DNA of 64,000 nt from Lindgomyces ingoldianus. Its lineage: Eukaryota; Ascomycota; Dothideomycetes; Pleosporales; Lindgomycetaceae. The DNA lies in NCBI RefSeq assembly GCF_010093535.1, contig NW_022985171.1, positions 572,232 through 636,231 on the forward strand, written 5' to 3'. The notes under the pieces were generated by a model that saw nothing but the letters and a program-made list of their open reading frames with translations, had not been told where the DNA came from and did not search any database. A program made the translations under genes and the position numbers. Shown one piece after another: positions 43,167-54,580 of this stretch (the stretch's first letter is position 1; every line of letters begins with the position of its first letter).

Positions 43167-45314
43167 TTATATTTACGTTTCTTTTTGCTCTAACAATCCC
43201 CTTCGCGTCTTGCAGTAGTCAAGTGTGGTTACAATTTCGATTGTTAAATTTTTGCGTTGGTGGAAAGGATCTGCGGGGTTTCAAAAGCGAGACTTTTCAT
43301 CCCCTCGCGTCCTGAACTTTTGTGCCTTTAACACCACCTTTTGTCGTTCATGAACTCTCTCCAATGAGATGGATACTCCGTGTTTCTTTCCTTCTCCGCC
43401 TCCGAACTGTTGCCCACTCTATATCTCAATCGAGACACACTGCACGGCGATTATCTCTGCTATCATCGAACAACAAAACATGCCGAGAACTGTACGTGTG
43501 GCTACACTGGCCAAAATGGGCAACTCTGGAAAGCTAGTCCGGAATTCCGTAGCATGGTGCCCGATTCTCCGGACTAGGCGGTTGAAAGGCTCAACGCAAC
43601 GCAACTCACCTCAAAACTATGTCAACCACTGAAATTCGACTAATATCCGATATTGGGCCGCAGTATACCTACTTACAATTAGTGGATCGAAGCCATTTGT
43701 AGACGCCTGACTCGACATTTCGATATTAGACCAACAAGTTTCCTGAAATCTTACAATCTTGTTACTACAGCACCTGCTAATCTTGGACGCATTCAGGACA
43801 CACAATGTAATAACACCCAAATTTGCCCGCCACCAGAGAAACAATGACCAAACTGGCACTATCCACCCCTCTTACACGTCGTCATCCCCACCACAAAGAC
43901 TCCAAACTTCTCATATTAATTCTCGGTTGGAACCTCTCCTTAACCTTATCATAAATCCTATCTCCCGCCTGCTGTCGCCTCAATTCCAGTTCCAACTTTT
44001 AGCTACCCCCGCCTGCCAGCCCGCCTTACTTCTTATCTCTGGGCCCTCCGGTCAATCAGTCTCTGTGCCTTTCTAATCTTCCTATCCGCCGCTTCCGGCC
44101 CTGTTTTATCTCTGCTTCGCCTTTTTCAACCCACCATTAAGGGTTCCAGCTCTTAAGCAATGAAGCACTCTGCCCACTCCAGTCTCGGAATACCAAGCTC
44201 GTCTCACCCATGTATGGGCGCAGGTAGAGACGCGGTACCCAGTGTCTTGATCTTACGCGCTGCGACGAAGGTTAAGGGGCTCGGATTCAGACCGCATAGA
44301 TGTAGTGAATCGTGCGATAGATTGCGGTTGGCTGTCCGAAGCTTTACACCTGCGTGAATATTCTGGCTTTTCTTCGCCTCTTTGCCAGAGTTTGTTGTCT
44401 GGCGCTCCTGTCCTACGTGGACCTGGCGCGTCTCGCTGCTTATTTTCGCTGATCTTCTGTCCGTCTCGGAGGTAGTGCTGGGGTATGTTTCATCCATGGG
44501 TAAAGGTGAAAGATGCTTTAGGTGGGCCACAGCGGGTGGTCATGTTGCGTAGCAGGTAAGTCCCGACAGAGAGCGGCTTGGTGAGTGGCTTGAATTATCT
44601 TTCGTATCTTGTTTGCGATACCTTCGATTCCCGTTGTGCTTGTTTTGTTCAGGTGGCGCCAGGCGAATGTTTCACTGACCTCATGACAGCCAAGAGTTTA
44701 TGTGCACGTCGTCATTGACCGCATCTGCCTGTCGAATCGCTCTTTCGACCCTCGCCATAAGCTATGCGCATAATCTTAATTTAACATACACGCACGCAAG
44801 CGGTCGCGAGACAATTTTCCAGTCTACATCAAATGGCATTGGCCACCGGTACCCTCCAAGATACATGAGAAATAGGCTCGCGCCTCCATTATTATCAACC
44901 TTTTAGAGGCTGCGTGTGATACCATAGCGTACCAACTATAAGCTAGTTGAGATACAAGATTTTCCCGCAAGACTGTGCTCAGTGGGAACGCCGGATGATG
45001 AAGGGTAAGATCCGTTCCGTTTCCACCGATCTAGAACCATCACCACTGGCCTTTCTGAAACCTCCATGTGTCTTCATACCGTACCATCTCCAAGGGAATT
45101 AAGATACATTGATCGTGTAGGAAGGCAGACTGTGCAAATGGGGGAACGAGGGAAAGCCATAGGGCAAAAGGTTGGTCGAACTTACATCGATCCTAATGTG
45201 CCAACGCGTCTCTACCGACCTTGCAATTGATTGACTAGGCCTGCCATGCTCATGAGTGTATGTCAGCGAATGTCCGAAGATAGAGGGGAGAGATTTGTAC
45301 CAGCCCCATCAAAC
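43167..45314. other. Intergenic, no supported gene
   Basis: About 2.1 kb. 43860-44150 is pyrimidine-rich, like a fungal promoter or leader, but the frame beginning at 44160 stops after 65 codons and I found no splice continuation. The minus frame 44530-44204 has no signature. A non-coding transcript here is possible but unsupported. Confidence 0.4.
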
Positions 45315-46301
45315 TTAGTCAAGCCACTCAGTCTCCAAGGTTGCTAGAGTCATCTCGGGTAAGAACTGCACCTCTCCGTCGGTATGATGGTAGAAGTCCA
45401 TGCCGTCGACAATATCCTCGGAGTGTTTTGGTGGTCCGTTCTTGAGTTCAGCACCAGCTTCGACAAAGCCTACAATGCCCATGGTGATGTTTCGCTCGAA
45501 GCAGCGAAAACTCACATCCTCGAATCCGTCGAAAACTGCAAGATACTCCTTTTCGTCCAGGTCGGTTCCCTCCTCAGTGGGGCGGTAGCATGCCATCTCG
45601 ATGACAGCCGCGTCCTGGACGCCAGCAAGCAACTTGTGTTTCTGGGTATTGATAAGAGCTCTGGCGGCTTTCTGGATCCAAGAGGCGACTCCTGGCATGA
45701 GGCCATGGAAGCGGTAGCTCGCGGGGTACTTAAGACGATCGAAGTCACGTACGCCACCCCAAACAATGCCCTCAATGGTAGTCTTGAAGTCGATGTTTCC
45801 ACCTTCTCCGCCGTAGTCGATACCAATAGCCTCCAAGTCCGGATTGATAGGGCCTTCTTGTAGCATGCGTCGGTCGTATACCATCAAAAGGGAGTTCATC
45901 ACAATGTCGATGACCATGCGATCGGAACCTCCAAGGCTAGTGAGGAGTTTCACTCCACCTTCGTGAACCCAGCTGATAGATTTGCCGATAATGGCTTTCG
46001 CCTCGTGGTAAACTTCTTGACAAGTGGCCAAAATCAAAGTCGGTGTAGCACGATATATTAAGACCACGCCTTGGTTGTTGCCTTTGAAGGGACCGCTGAG
46101 GGGTCGGAGAGCGTGATGCACAATTTCACGCGGGAGACGCTCGTAGACCATCAAACGGATATCTTTCGGCAAATCCATGAATCGAAAGGGTTGACAGAGC
46201 CCATCTGCCTCGCCATGGATGGGGGAATGATGCTGCTGCTGGGAGCTGAAAGGGAGGAGTGCGAGTACACGGGACAGCTGGTTGCTGACGGCGGCCATCA
46301 T
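45315..46301 (-). CDS. F-box-like domain protein
   Basis: Intronless, 328 residues. Near the N-terminus the motif FRFMDLPKDIRLMVYERLP (about residues 38-56) matches the fungal F-box-like consensus (F-x-F-x-x-LP-x-E/D-I/L-R-x-x-IY). This motif normally binds Skp1 in SCF ubiquitin ligases. The remainder (ILATCQEVYHEAKAI, a conserved T-C-x-x-I/V-x-x-E-A block) is typical of large lineage-specific fungal families of this type. There is no leucine-rich or WD repeat, so the substrate side is unknown. A decayed paralogue lies immediately upstream at 46946-47927 in the same orientation and shares the N-terminal motif and the closing E-x-x-WL-E/D. Confidence 0.78.
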   Translation of the reverse strand: MMAAVSNQLSRVLALLPFSSQQQHHSPIHGEADGLCQPFRFMDLPKDIRLMVYERLPREIVHHALRPLSGPFKGNNQGVVLIYRATPTLILATCQEVYHEAKAIIGKSISWVHEGGVKLLTSLGGSDRMVIDIVMNSLLMVYDRRMLQEGPINPDLEAIGIDYGGEGGNIDFKTTIEGIVWGGVRDFDRLKYPASYRFHGLMPGVASWIQKAARALINTQKHKLLAGVQDAAVIEMACYRPTEEGTDLDEKEYLAVFDGFEDVSFRCFERNITMGIVGFVEAGAELKNGPPKHSEDIVDGMDFYHHTDGEVQFLPEMTLATLETEWLD

Positions 46302-46945
46302 GTTTGCTAGCGTTCTGCCTCGTTGTATTGAAGGTACAGAGAAGAGGAGATAGTGGGATTGGGTGGCAGAGGCAGGTGAAATAGATTTGGACTTGGGCGG
46401 TGGGCGGAAGAATGGTTATCCCGGGAGAAGGTGAAAGAAAGTCTACAAACGGCACTCGAATGCGACACAAGCTATGACCAGCTTGTACGGACTGCAGATT
46501 GGATCCCCTGCCCTCGCCGCTAGGTATCAATGGCGGTGAGCCATTGCTGGGTGGCGTGGTGGATTGAGTTTTCACCTTATTAAGCGTTAGTGGTAGGAAA
46601 CGAATTGGTGATACCTTTGGGGTAAAGAAAGAAGAGTTTCTGTTAGGTAGACAAGTCCTCTGCCTTTATCTATTGCAGAATATGGCACCGCAAATTCCGA
46701 TTGAAGTTTGTACCATGGTAAATGGCAATATGCCGCACACGTGTCATATAGAGATAATTCCACGTATGTTATTGGACGAGACGTTGAAGCCACATCGACG
46801 ACGATGTTAATCGAGCCCAACATCCAGTTGAGCCATACGGAGCCATCCATTATAAATCATCACCGTTCAATTCATCAAAATTTCGCCCATAGACCCCACG
46901 GAAGAGAAGAGAGGAAAGCCTAGGAGTTGAATGGCGAATCGTAGT
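46302..46945. other. Intergenic between F-box paralogues
   Basis: About 640 bases: the promoter of the F-box-like gene and the 3' flank of its decayed paralogue. Frames at minus 46575-46126 and minus 46850-46587 have no signature. Confidence 0.4.
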
Positions 46946-47927
46946 TCACTCTAACCAATTTGCTTCCCACTCTTCTCTGGTCATATTCAGCGGCTTCTCC
47001 GTCTCCCGGGCGTAATAATGAGGACCCATAGCCCCTTCGATATGCCAAAGTGTGAGAGATTGAATATGAGCTACTTGAACTTAGCCACTAAGATGACGCT
47101 CTCTCACGGCTCATCGCTACGCGGATGCATTGCCATAGCCTAAGTATGTATTTAATATGCCGAAGGGATTATGAGTCTGGCAGCCGACTTGGGCCATTGA
47201 GGTAGTCTTCATGGGTTCTAAGAGATGCTTTGCTGAAGGTAGGCGAAATATCTAGCATCTTTGTTCAAGAGCGACTGAAGCTTTGGCATGATCTAGCCTT
47301 TGTGGTGGACAATGGATATTGCTTCTCCTCTTTCACAGGTGCATCGTCATCTAAGTCGATGACGGCCTGGGTATATTTACTTGCTAGTGATATGAGATGT
47401 CTTAATCTTAGGTCGGATAGTGGTCACTACCGTATACACTGATAGTGGTTCCGTCACATCCTCTACGATGATGTTTTGGGGTTTTCCGACGTCACTCCCA
47501 TCCAGAATAATTTCATACTCTTGTTACCACCTCCACCAATCCTCACTCTTGGCAACCGCATGCTCATAGAAATCTTTCGTGACCTTGGCAAAGTCCGTCA
47601 CCAGGACACCATATTTCCAAATAACTTTGTCTAGAAAAGCACTCGTAATGAAGCACAGTTCATATTCGTCACCGCTCTAACTCTTCCTTTATGCACCCAA
47701 TTGCGAATAGTAAGCTCAATGATACCCTTCACTTCTGTCAGCAGGTGGTTAGGATCGCTGTCTCTTTCGACGGGCGATGAGATCAGTGCGCTCCAGACAT
47801 AAGAAACTTCCCTCTTCAAGTGTCAGGGGTTTAAACATGATCATTTCCGGGGGGTCCTGTAGATCATGAGCTGAATGTCCTTAGGAATATTGAGGAAACG
47901 GAAAGGCTGGGAGCCGAAGTCGGCCAT
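46946..47927 (-). pseudogene. Decayed tandem paralogue of F-box-like gene
   Basis: The minus strand starts with MADFGSQPFRFLNIPKDIQL, MIYRTPRK, then TGA; this matches FRFMDLPKDIRLMVYERLP of the neighbour. Protein-like sequence resumes in other frames (KPLTLEEGSFLCLERTDLI; then CFITSAFLDKVIWKYGVLV, KVTKDFYEHAVAKSEDWW, NIIVEDVTEPLSVYTVV) and ends AMGPHYYARETEKPLNMT, REEWEANWLE, TGA at 46948-46946. The intact copy ends in ETEWLD, so both ends align. Length (982 bp) is close to the intact gene (987 bp). At least two frameshifts and several stops break it. It is a clear relic of tandem duplication. Confidence 0.6.
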
Positions 47928-50290
47928 TGCGTGATAGAGCAGCAGTGTAGTATGAGGAAGGAAGAAGTGCCGATGAAAACGGTCCGTGTTGGATCCTTTA
48001 CTAGTTGCGGTGGAAATTATTCCAGCACTTTAGGGAAAGAGTGAAAGTCCTAAGGCTTTCTGCATTGTGCTTCCTCGTAGCTTTCCGTTACTTCAACTTG
48101 GGAGGGTCGTGAAAGATGGCAAGTCCGCATATGAGGCTGCGCAGTTTGAATGGTGAGTTTCCTTAAGTATTCTGGCATCACCGTGAGTGAATGAATAGTG
48201 AGGCTAGTGGGTTTGCTTATGGTGCTGCACAATAGCAGACATAGATCATTCTGGAAGCTGTTCGAAGGAACATCCTAGTATGGTTGAAGACGGATTTGTG
48301 TCAGTTGTCAACATAGAGAACTTGAGGTTTGGTTACGGTTCCCAACCCGACTTGGAGCAGTTTAGCGTGGTGCCCTTCCAGTTCCAAGGTTTGCTTGTCG
48401 CCAGGATCCACATGTGGGCCGCTAGCATGTATGCGGCGAAGGCTAAAAACCGAAAACGTGGGAGATTCCCATGGGTGCCTTTAGCCATGGTGGGACAACC
48501 GAGGCCGATGGAGCCACATGGAAACCGTTCCCACTAGTTCTCTAAGCTCTCCAAATTACCAGAACACTATTTTACCTAGAGTGTTTCGGGGTTAGAAGCG
48601 AGCATACGTTGACGGCTATCGGCGTCAAACGTGAGTGAATAGTTTCATGGCATGTCCGATCCCGGCAAATGCTCCATAAAAGCAGGGATTATATTAGAGA
48701 GCGACTGTGTTAGCTAGACATTGGGGAACATGCGCTGCGCTGGAGCTGCCTAGGCACTTCCCCGTAATCTTTCATGACCTGGGTTTTGGGAGAAACGGAC
48801 GGAGCGGTACCTGGCACTGGGGATTCGACTCGAAAATTTAAGGGATTGAATTGGACAAGGTTCTAGCTCTTTCTCAATGGCATGAAGAGATAGTGGTTTG
48901 CAAGGCGCTGAAAGGTAGAACTTCTACGTCGCATCTGAAGAAGGAATCCAGAAGAGCCTAGACGCCACACAGCAATAATAGGTGTCGTACTATTTCTAGC
49001 ATACTCCGCTGCAACAACTATATTTGCAACTAACGGCTGTTCGTGTTATGCAGTGTGCTCAGGCGAAAACTTGAAGGACCCGGAGATCGGAGCTCAAAAC
49101 TACCAGGGTATGCGAACGGCCTTCTCGCCCCGAATCCTCTCCCCGACCGCAATCCAATAAATTAAGACATCCGTAGTGGATGAACCCGCTTCCGCGATCC
49201 TTCTGCAATGCTGTAACTTTCGGCCCGTTCCTTCGCCCTGGTTGGGTTGGTCTGCAATTTTAACGAAACTTTAATCTTCGAGTTACCGGATTCGATGGTT
49301 TGTCTCGGATTACAAGCCTCACAGCCTGAGACGTGTTGGAAGCCCCGTATTTTTTGTCGTTCTCGTGGGGGTTGCAGGTACTCATGCGAGTTGCTCACAG
49401 CTTCATCATAAACATGTCTCAACGTGCCGTTCGCCACCTTATATGTTGTTCTGTAATAGTTGCCTTCAAAATAGCTTTTCATTCGTACATTGTTGAGTTG
49501 ATGTGAGCATATTAGAGTCGTTCATTGAATCTGGGTTGGCTTTTTCAAGGTGGGTGATCATAGGCGTAGGGATCGAGCTTTTCCTGCGGCTTCATGGTGT
49601 GTATCATCTCTCAAGCAGTAGTTGAGGGAATCGGTGAATTCTACGGCGTGCCACGGAGGTTGTGCTGCCCTCCGCTGCGCCTTTTCAAGCCAATTGAAGA
49701 CACTCAAGAATTTCGGCTTGGGTAGATTTTTGCTCTCCCTCCGCGCATCAGCAATTTTTTTAACTGCTTACGACAACTCAGATATAGGAGTTGAAAAAGG
49801 GAGTTCGGAGCAAGTATGAAGTAAGAGGCTGGTACTAAGATTGATATCCAATTGGATGAGGTGGCTGTATCATGGCTCATGACTCGCCACTAGGATTATC
49901 GATAACGGAAGGTGTGATATGACATGCAGAGTCAAATTTTGTTCCCACATCATCACCATTCGTTCCCGTCTATATGCCGCCCGTCTCCTATCTATCTTTC
50001 CGGTAGAATCCAGAGTGGGCGCTGGCTTCACAACCGAGCCAAGCGAATCATGTGTTTCGTGAGGACTATCTCTCTCCGCTTGGGTACTGAGCTTCTCTCA
50101 AGGCAGTCAGCTAGGACAGCGCTTGCGCTGGACTATTGACGACTTTTGACTTTCTTTGCAAATCGGAAGAATATTGGCCGCTGGAGCATCTTCAGCGAAA
50201 TGGTCCGTTGTACTGGGTGTTGAAAGGCCCATGCCATATTTTCTATAATCTGTTGTCGCATGATGCTAACCGGGTATCCAAATGAAATCC
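47928..50290. other. Gene-poor stretch, nothing supported
   Basis: About 2.4 kb. A plus frame at 48280-48537 and a minus frame at 49482-49162 have no domain signature. The region may contain further decayed sequence from the F-box duplication but I could not align it by eye. Confidence 0.4.
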
Positions 50291-51694
50291 TCAAACTTCG
50301 CCCCTATCGCTGTTTTCCACCTGAACGGTCACTTCTTGCTGGAGCATCACCCCTCTTGGATTCTCGAAGAGACTTGATGTACTCGTGTGCTCGTCTTGTG
50401 TACTTCCCATCGATACAAACTTATGCCACTCCTGGTGTGCTCTTCCTTTCTCCTTCTTATTGCTCTTCCCGGACACCACCGTCGCTGTGAACTTTCCCGA
50501 ATTCGAAGGAGTGAGCTTCAGAGTTTCTCCACCGCTTTGTGACCCTCCTCGAAATTTTAGCGGGATAGACGTGGCGAGCTCGCCGTCGTGAACCCGGGCG
50601 TTGGAAATTCCAGTGCCAGCGCTGCTCAGGAAGCGCTTGATGCGCGGGAGGCTGGCGACAATGAGTGAGAGGCTTGTCACTATCCTGATAATTTATCAGT
50701 CATTTCTCTTGTTTACTGCATCATCGATCAGGGATATGGCAACGTACTGATACATAATCGCCAACTCGAACCCGTCCCCTCACACATGCACGTAAGTATA
50801 TAAAGACATTAGCGTGGAGGGGAAAACTCACATGTAGGATCTTGACTCTTCATGGCTTTCGCAGCGGCCCATATTTGCGCAATAGATGCTACCGGCACTC
50901 TGGATAGAGTCAGTGGGGGTTATCTGTTGGGATTCTGAATCATACAGTGCTCGGGAACCAAATAACACGGCCAATGTTCCCCGTCTTACCGTATTCATCT
51001 GAAGGCCATGAAGAACCGGAAAGATCCACGCACTGAGGACGAGGTCGGAAATAATATTTAGGGCGATTACGGTATACAGCAGTCCTCCGTGTGAACACCT
51101 GGAATTATCGTACACCCAAGGAGCTGGGAATGAACACTGGAAGGCAAACGCGGGTAGAGAGAAAAGCGCCCAGAAGCCCACAGTTCCAAAGAGCACAATA
51201 TTCTTCTGGCGAGTCTGAGGTACCACTCGTCCAACTAAGAATCCTGATGAGAGCTTGGCGAGGCCCATAACGGCAATTTGGAGTAATTGGGCAGTGTAGG
51301 AGAACTGGTAGACTATGGGTCAGTATGATAGCCCACAGAAATCAGGGCAAGGAGAGATTGACCTTGAAGTAATCTGTTATAGATTCTGTCTCGTAGGAGT
51401 GTTTCCCAAGCCCATTATTGACTGCCAGGTGCCAACACACGGTGGCTCCAATGTAGATGGTCTACAGAGTGGATGTCAGCGGTAGCAACCACCCAGATCA
51501 AAATTTCTCACACTCCCAGCGACAACCGTCGCATCATCAAAGCCAAATTTCACCCTATGAAGGCGTCCAATGATGAATCGTGCGGCTGCTACACCGATCG
51601 TAACGCATGTCCAGGAATACAACGATACGAGCACGATTCCGCCGCGAGAAGATGGAGCATTGCGGTGGCCAGGTTCAGCACCACTCGAGTCCAT
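50291..51694 (-). CDS. PTH11-type rhodopsin-domain membrane receptor
   Basis: Six minus-strand exons (51694-51512, 51461-51363, 51304-50946, 50899-50832, 50778-50748, 50684-50291) in phase give 377 residues. Helices and family landmarks are VSLYSWTCVTIGVAAARFII, TIYIGATVCWHLAVNNGLG, FSYTAQLLQIAVMGLAKLSS, SGFLVGRVVPQTR, FWALFSLPAFAFQCSFPAPW with the FQC motif, NIISDLVLSAWIFPVLHGLQ and DPTWDGFELAIMYQIV, ending SLSLIVASLPRIKRFLSS. The last ~100 residues are a polar cytoplasmic tail. This is the rhodopsin domain found in the large PTH11-related and integral-membrane receptor families of Pezizomycotina, linked to surface or nutrient sensing. No CFEM domain is present. Exon 5 is only 31 bases, but its inclusion restores DPTW and both splice phases. 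Confidence 0.85.
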
Positions 51695-52677
51695 TGCACT
51701 CCGAATATGAAAGAGGGAACGATAGAGGGGCTATCACATGAGGGTCTGGCAAGACGACGGCAATCAAGGCCGATGGCAACGGGGAAAGTTAAGAGCATTC
51801 GGTTCGACAGCCACCAAATATTCCCTTCCTTCGAATGCAAAGTTGCGTTTTGGCCCACGAAAGCTCCTTGCAGGTTGGCAAGTGCGTCGTGTCGTCAGTG
51901 AATGACAAGCATTCCTCGAGCCAGTCCCGGTGCATTGGTTGAGAGAACAACAAGGTGATTGTCTGAAGGGGGAGCCACACGCGACAAGCCAGCACGAGCG
52001 ACAACGTCTCAGCCCACATTGGAGGTAGCTAACGAGCAGGGCCGTGCCGTACGGCTTTTCCCTCACCCTTGTATTCCTGTTGGGCCGCTCGCATCCTGAT
52101 CACCCGGGCCAGGTTCGTTTCGGGATTCTCTGGGCGAGCCGTGCGAGGGTAGTGCGCCGCAAAAAGCGAAGTCCAATGGCAGCGGGTAGCCGACGAGCGG
52201 GGAACAAGGGACCCGCAAGCCTATTTGAACGAGACCTCAAATCGAGGATGCATTTGTCGCCAGCCAAGGTCTTTCGAAAAGCCCGCTTTCGAGCCTCCGT
52301 GGATCCATGTCCCAACATTGTAAGCGCTGAAAGGTAGTCTCTGAAGGATTTGTGCGCTGATTGGACTGTGTATCCATACGAGAGTCAGTTTGCGTCGTCT
52401 GCGAAGGCCAAAGAGACAAGGAAGGATGCTCGCCTCGTACAAATGGATGAGATTTACGCCCTGCATGCATCCTAACCTCTCGCGTGCAGGTATGCGCTCC
52501 GACAGCTTGGTTCGAACGCATGTCTTCTTTCCTGCGGCATAGCTCGCTTGAAGCCTGTCGGCCCGTATCTCTAAGAGCTCTCGGTTTGTGGGGCTTTCCT
52601 GTCTCTGCTGCTCTCCTTCATATCGCCCGTTGCCCTTCTTCCCCTCCTCCATAACCCCCGTTCTTAGACCCTGAAGG
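51695..52677. other. Divergent promoter region, no supported gene
   Basis: About 980 bases between the receptor gene (minus) and the permease gene (plus). Overlapping frames of up to 160 codons on both strands (for example minus 52703-52221) share no family signature and are probably chance in GC-richer sequence. Confidence 0.45.
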
Positions 52678-54580
52678 ATGGATTTGAACAAAGACACCGA
52701 CATGCAGGTGACGTCTGATCTCGAGGAAGTCGAAAACAGCTCCGGCCATGGTGAGAAGACACTTGTTGTGCAGTCCCAAAAGGCCTCTGGTGGATCACAA
52801 CCGCATATTCATTCCCTCGAGGTTCGTCCCTACCCCTGCCAACCTGCTGTGCTCGCCGCAATGCATCCCCAAACTCACCTCTGACAATTTTCTCAGCGAT
52901 ACATCAACTTATCCTCCATCTTCAATTTTGGGTTCATTCTCCTAGCTTCATGGGAGTCTTTTGCCGTTACCTTTCAATTCGCTTTGTATAATGGCGGCCC
53001 AGCCGCTATGTTCTATGGCTCAATCTTGGCTAGCATTGGGGTAGTGGCTGTGGGGTCCTCGTTGGCCGAGTTAGCTTCGATGTAAGTTCCAACCAATTGC
53101 CAATTAGCAACTCACTAAGGCTCTGTAGCGATCCGACTGTTGGGGCCCAATATCGCTGGACAGCTAACCTCGCGCCGCGTGGTAAGCGTTTCTGGGGATT
53201 GTTGCAAGGTAAGCTCTCCTCGCCCTCATTCAAGTAGCTGTACTGATACTAAGGCTGCACAAAGGATGGATTACCGTTTCGGCATGGTGCTTTGCTTGCA
53301 GCGGGCCACCAAGTATTCTCGCAAATATGATTACATCTCTTGCAATCTTCAACAATGAGTCGTATGTGCCGGAGCGCTGGCATACAAGCCTGATCATGAT
53401 CGCAACCATTATCGTACCCTTTGTTTTCAACCTGTGGTTCCGCAAGCTCCTCGATGCTTTTGAAATCATTGGTGGTGTACTACACATTGTTCTCTTCCTC
53501 GTTATGGTCATCGTGTTGATCGTCTTCGGACCGCGGAGTAGTCCAGAATTTGTGTTCAAGACTCTTACTTGGGACCAAACTGGTTGGAACAATGCGGGTG
53601 TATCGTGGGGTCTGGGACTGCTCACCCTGACCTTTTCTGTATCCGGTAGGAACTCTAGCACCCTACTATCTGACCCAACTGACCAAGCATTCTTGCAGGA
53701 TTTGACAGTGTTCTTCATATGAGTAAAACAAACCCTATCACAATCTCTAGCGCTGAATATGCTAACGCTAAGCTATAGGCGACGAAGTTAAGAAAGTGCA
53801 TACGAGAGTACCACGAAGCATCATTCTAGCATGTGTCTTCAATTCTCTCATGATGTTCATCTTCGTAACCGTTCTCCTCTTCTATATCGGCCCTCTCGAT
53901 CCCCTTTATTCTTCCCCCCTTCCTTTACTCCAAGTCCTTTACGGTGCCACCGGCTCCAAGGCTGCCACTAACACCCTAGTAAGCCTGATCTGCGTGATCA
54001 TGTTTTTTGCGCTTTTCAATATCTTCGCATCGGTATCGCGTTTGGTATGGGTGTTTGCTCGCGACAAGGGCCTTCCGTTCCATAACTTCTTCTCCTACGT
54101 ACGTTCACCCCCAAGCCATCCCTGCACCCCATAAACCTAACGTCCGGCGATTAGGTCCACCCAACCCTCAAACTTCCCGTCAATGCGCTCCTCCTAGTCG
54201 GCAGCATCGTAACTCTCCTCTCCTTAATCTACATTGCCTCCGCCGCAGCCTTCAACGCACTCATTGCCCTCCAAGCCCTTGCCATCTATATCTCCTATTT
54301 CTTCCCCATCTTCTTCATACTTCTCCGCCGTCTCCGCGGTCCGCCACCCCCCTACGGCCCCTTTAAGCTTGGAAAGTGGGGAATCCCGGCGAATGTCTTT
54401 GGCCTTTGTTATGTCATTTTCGTGGTTATTTGGATGCCACTTCCGCAGGTTTTGCCGGTTACGAAGGATAACATGAATTATGCGGGACCCATTTTTGGAG
54501 TTGTGGTGGCATTGGCGTTGGCGGATTGGTTTATTAGTGGGAGGACGAGGTTTCAGATGCCAGTCACGAGGTATGAATAA
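52678..54580 (+). CDS. APC-family amino-acid/GABA/choline-type permease
   Basis: Seven exons (52678-52821, 52897-53081, 53129-53208, 53265-53645, 53699-53722, 53779-54098, 54155-54580) in phase give 519 residues, normal for this family. The 24-base exon 5 encodes GFDSVLHM and restores the conserved S-G-F-D-x-x-x-H-M-S-D/E-E block, confirming the structure. Other landmarks are RYINLSSIFNFGFILLASWE, FYGSILASIGVVAVGSSLAE, DPTVGAQYRW, GWITVSAWCFACSGP, the helix RLVWVFARDKGLPF and PVNALLLVGSIVTLLS. About twelve membrane helices. The AEL-AS-I-DPT-GAQYRW signature places it with fungal amino-acid/choline transporters related to Uga4 and Hnm1. Substrate cannot be fixed from sequence. Confidence 0.9.

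Noticed and set aside
52221..52703. Minus frame of 160 codons upstream of the permease gene.
   Set aside because: Overlaps the permease start codon region and several competing frames; no recognisable domain.
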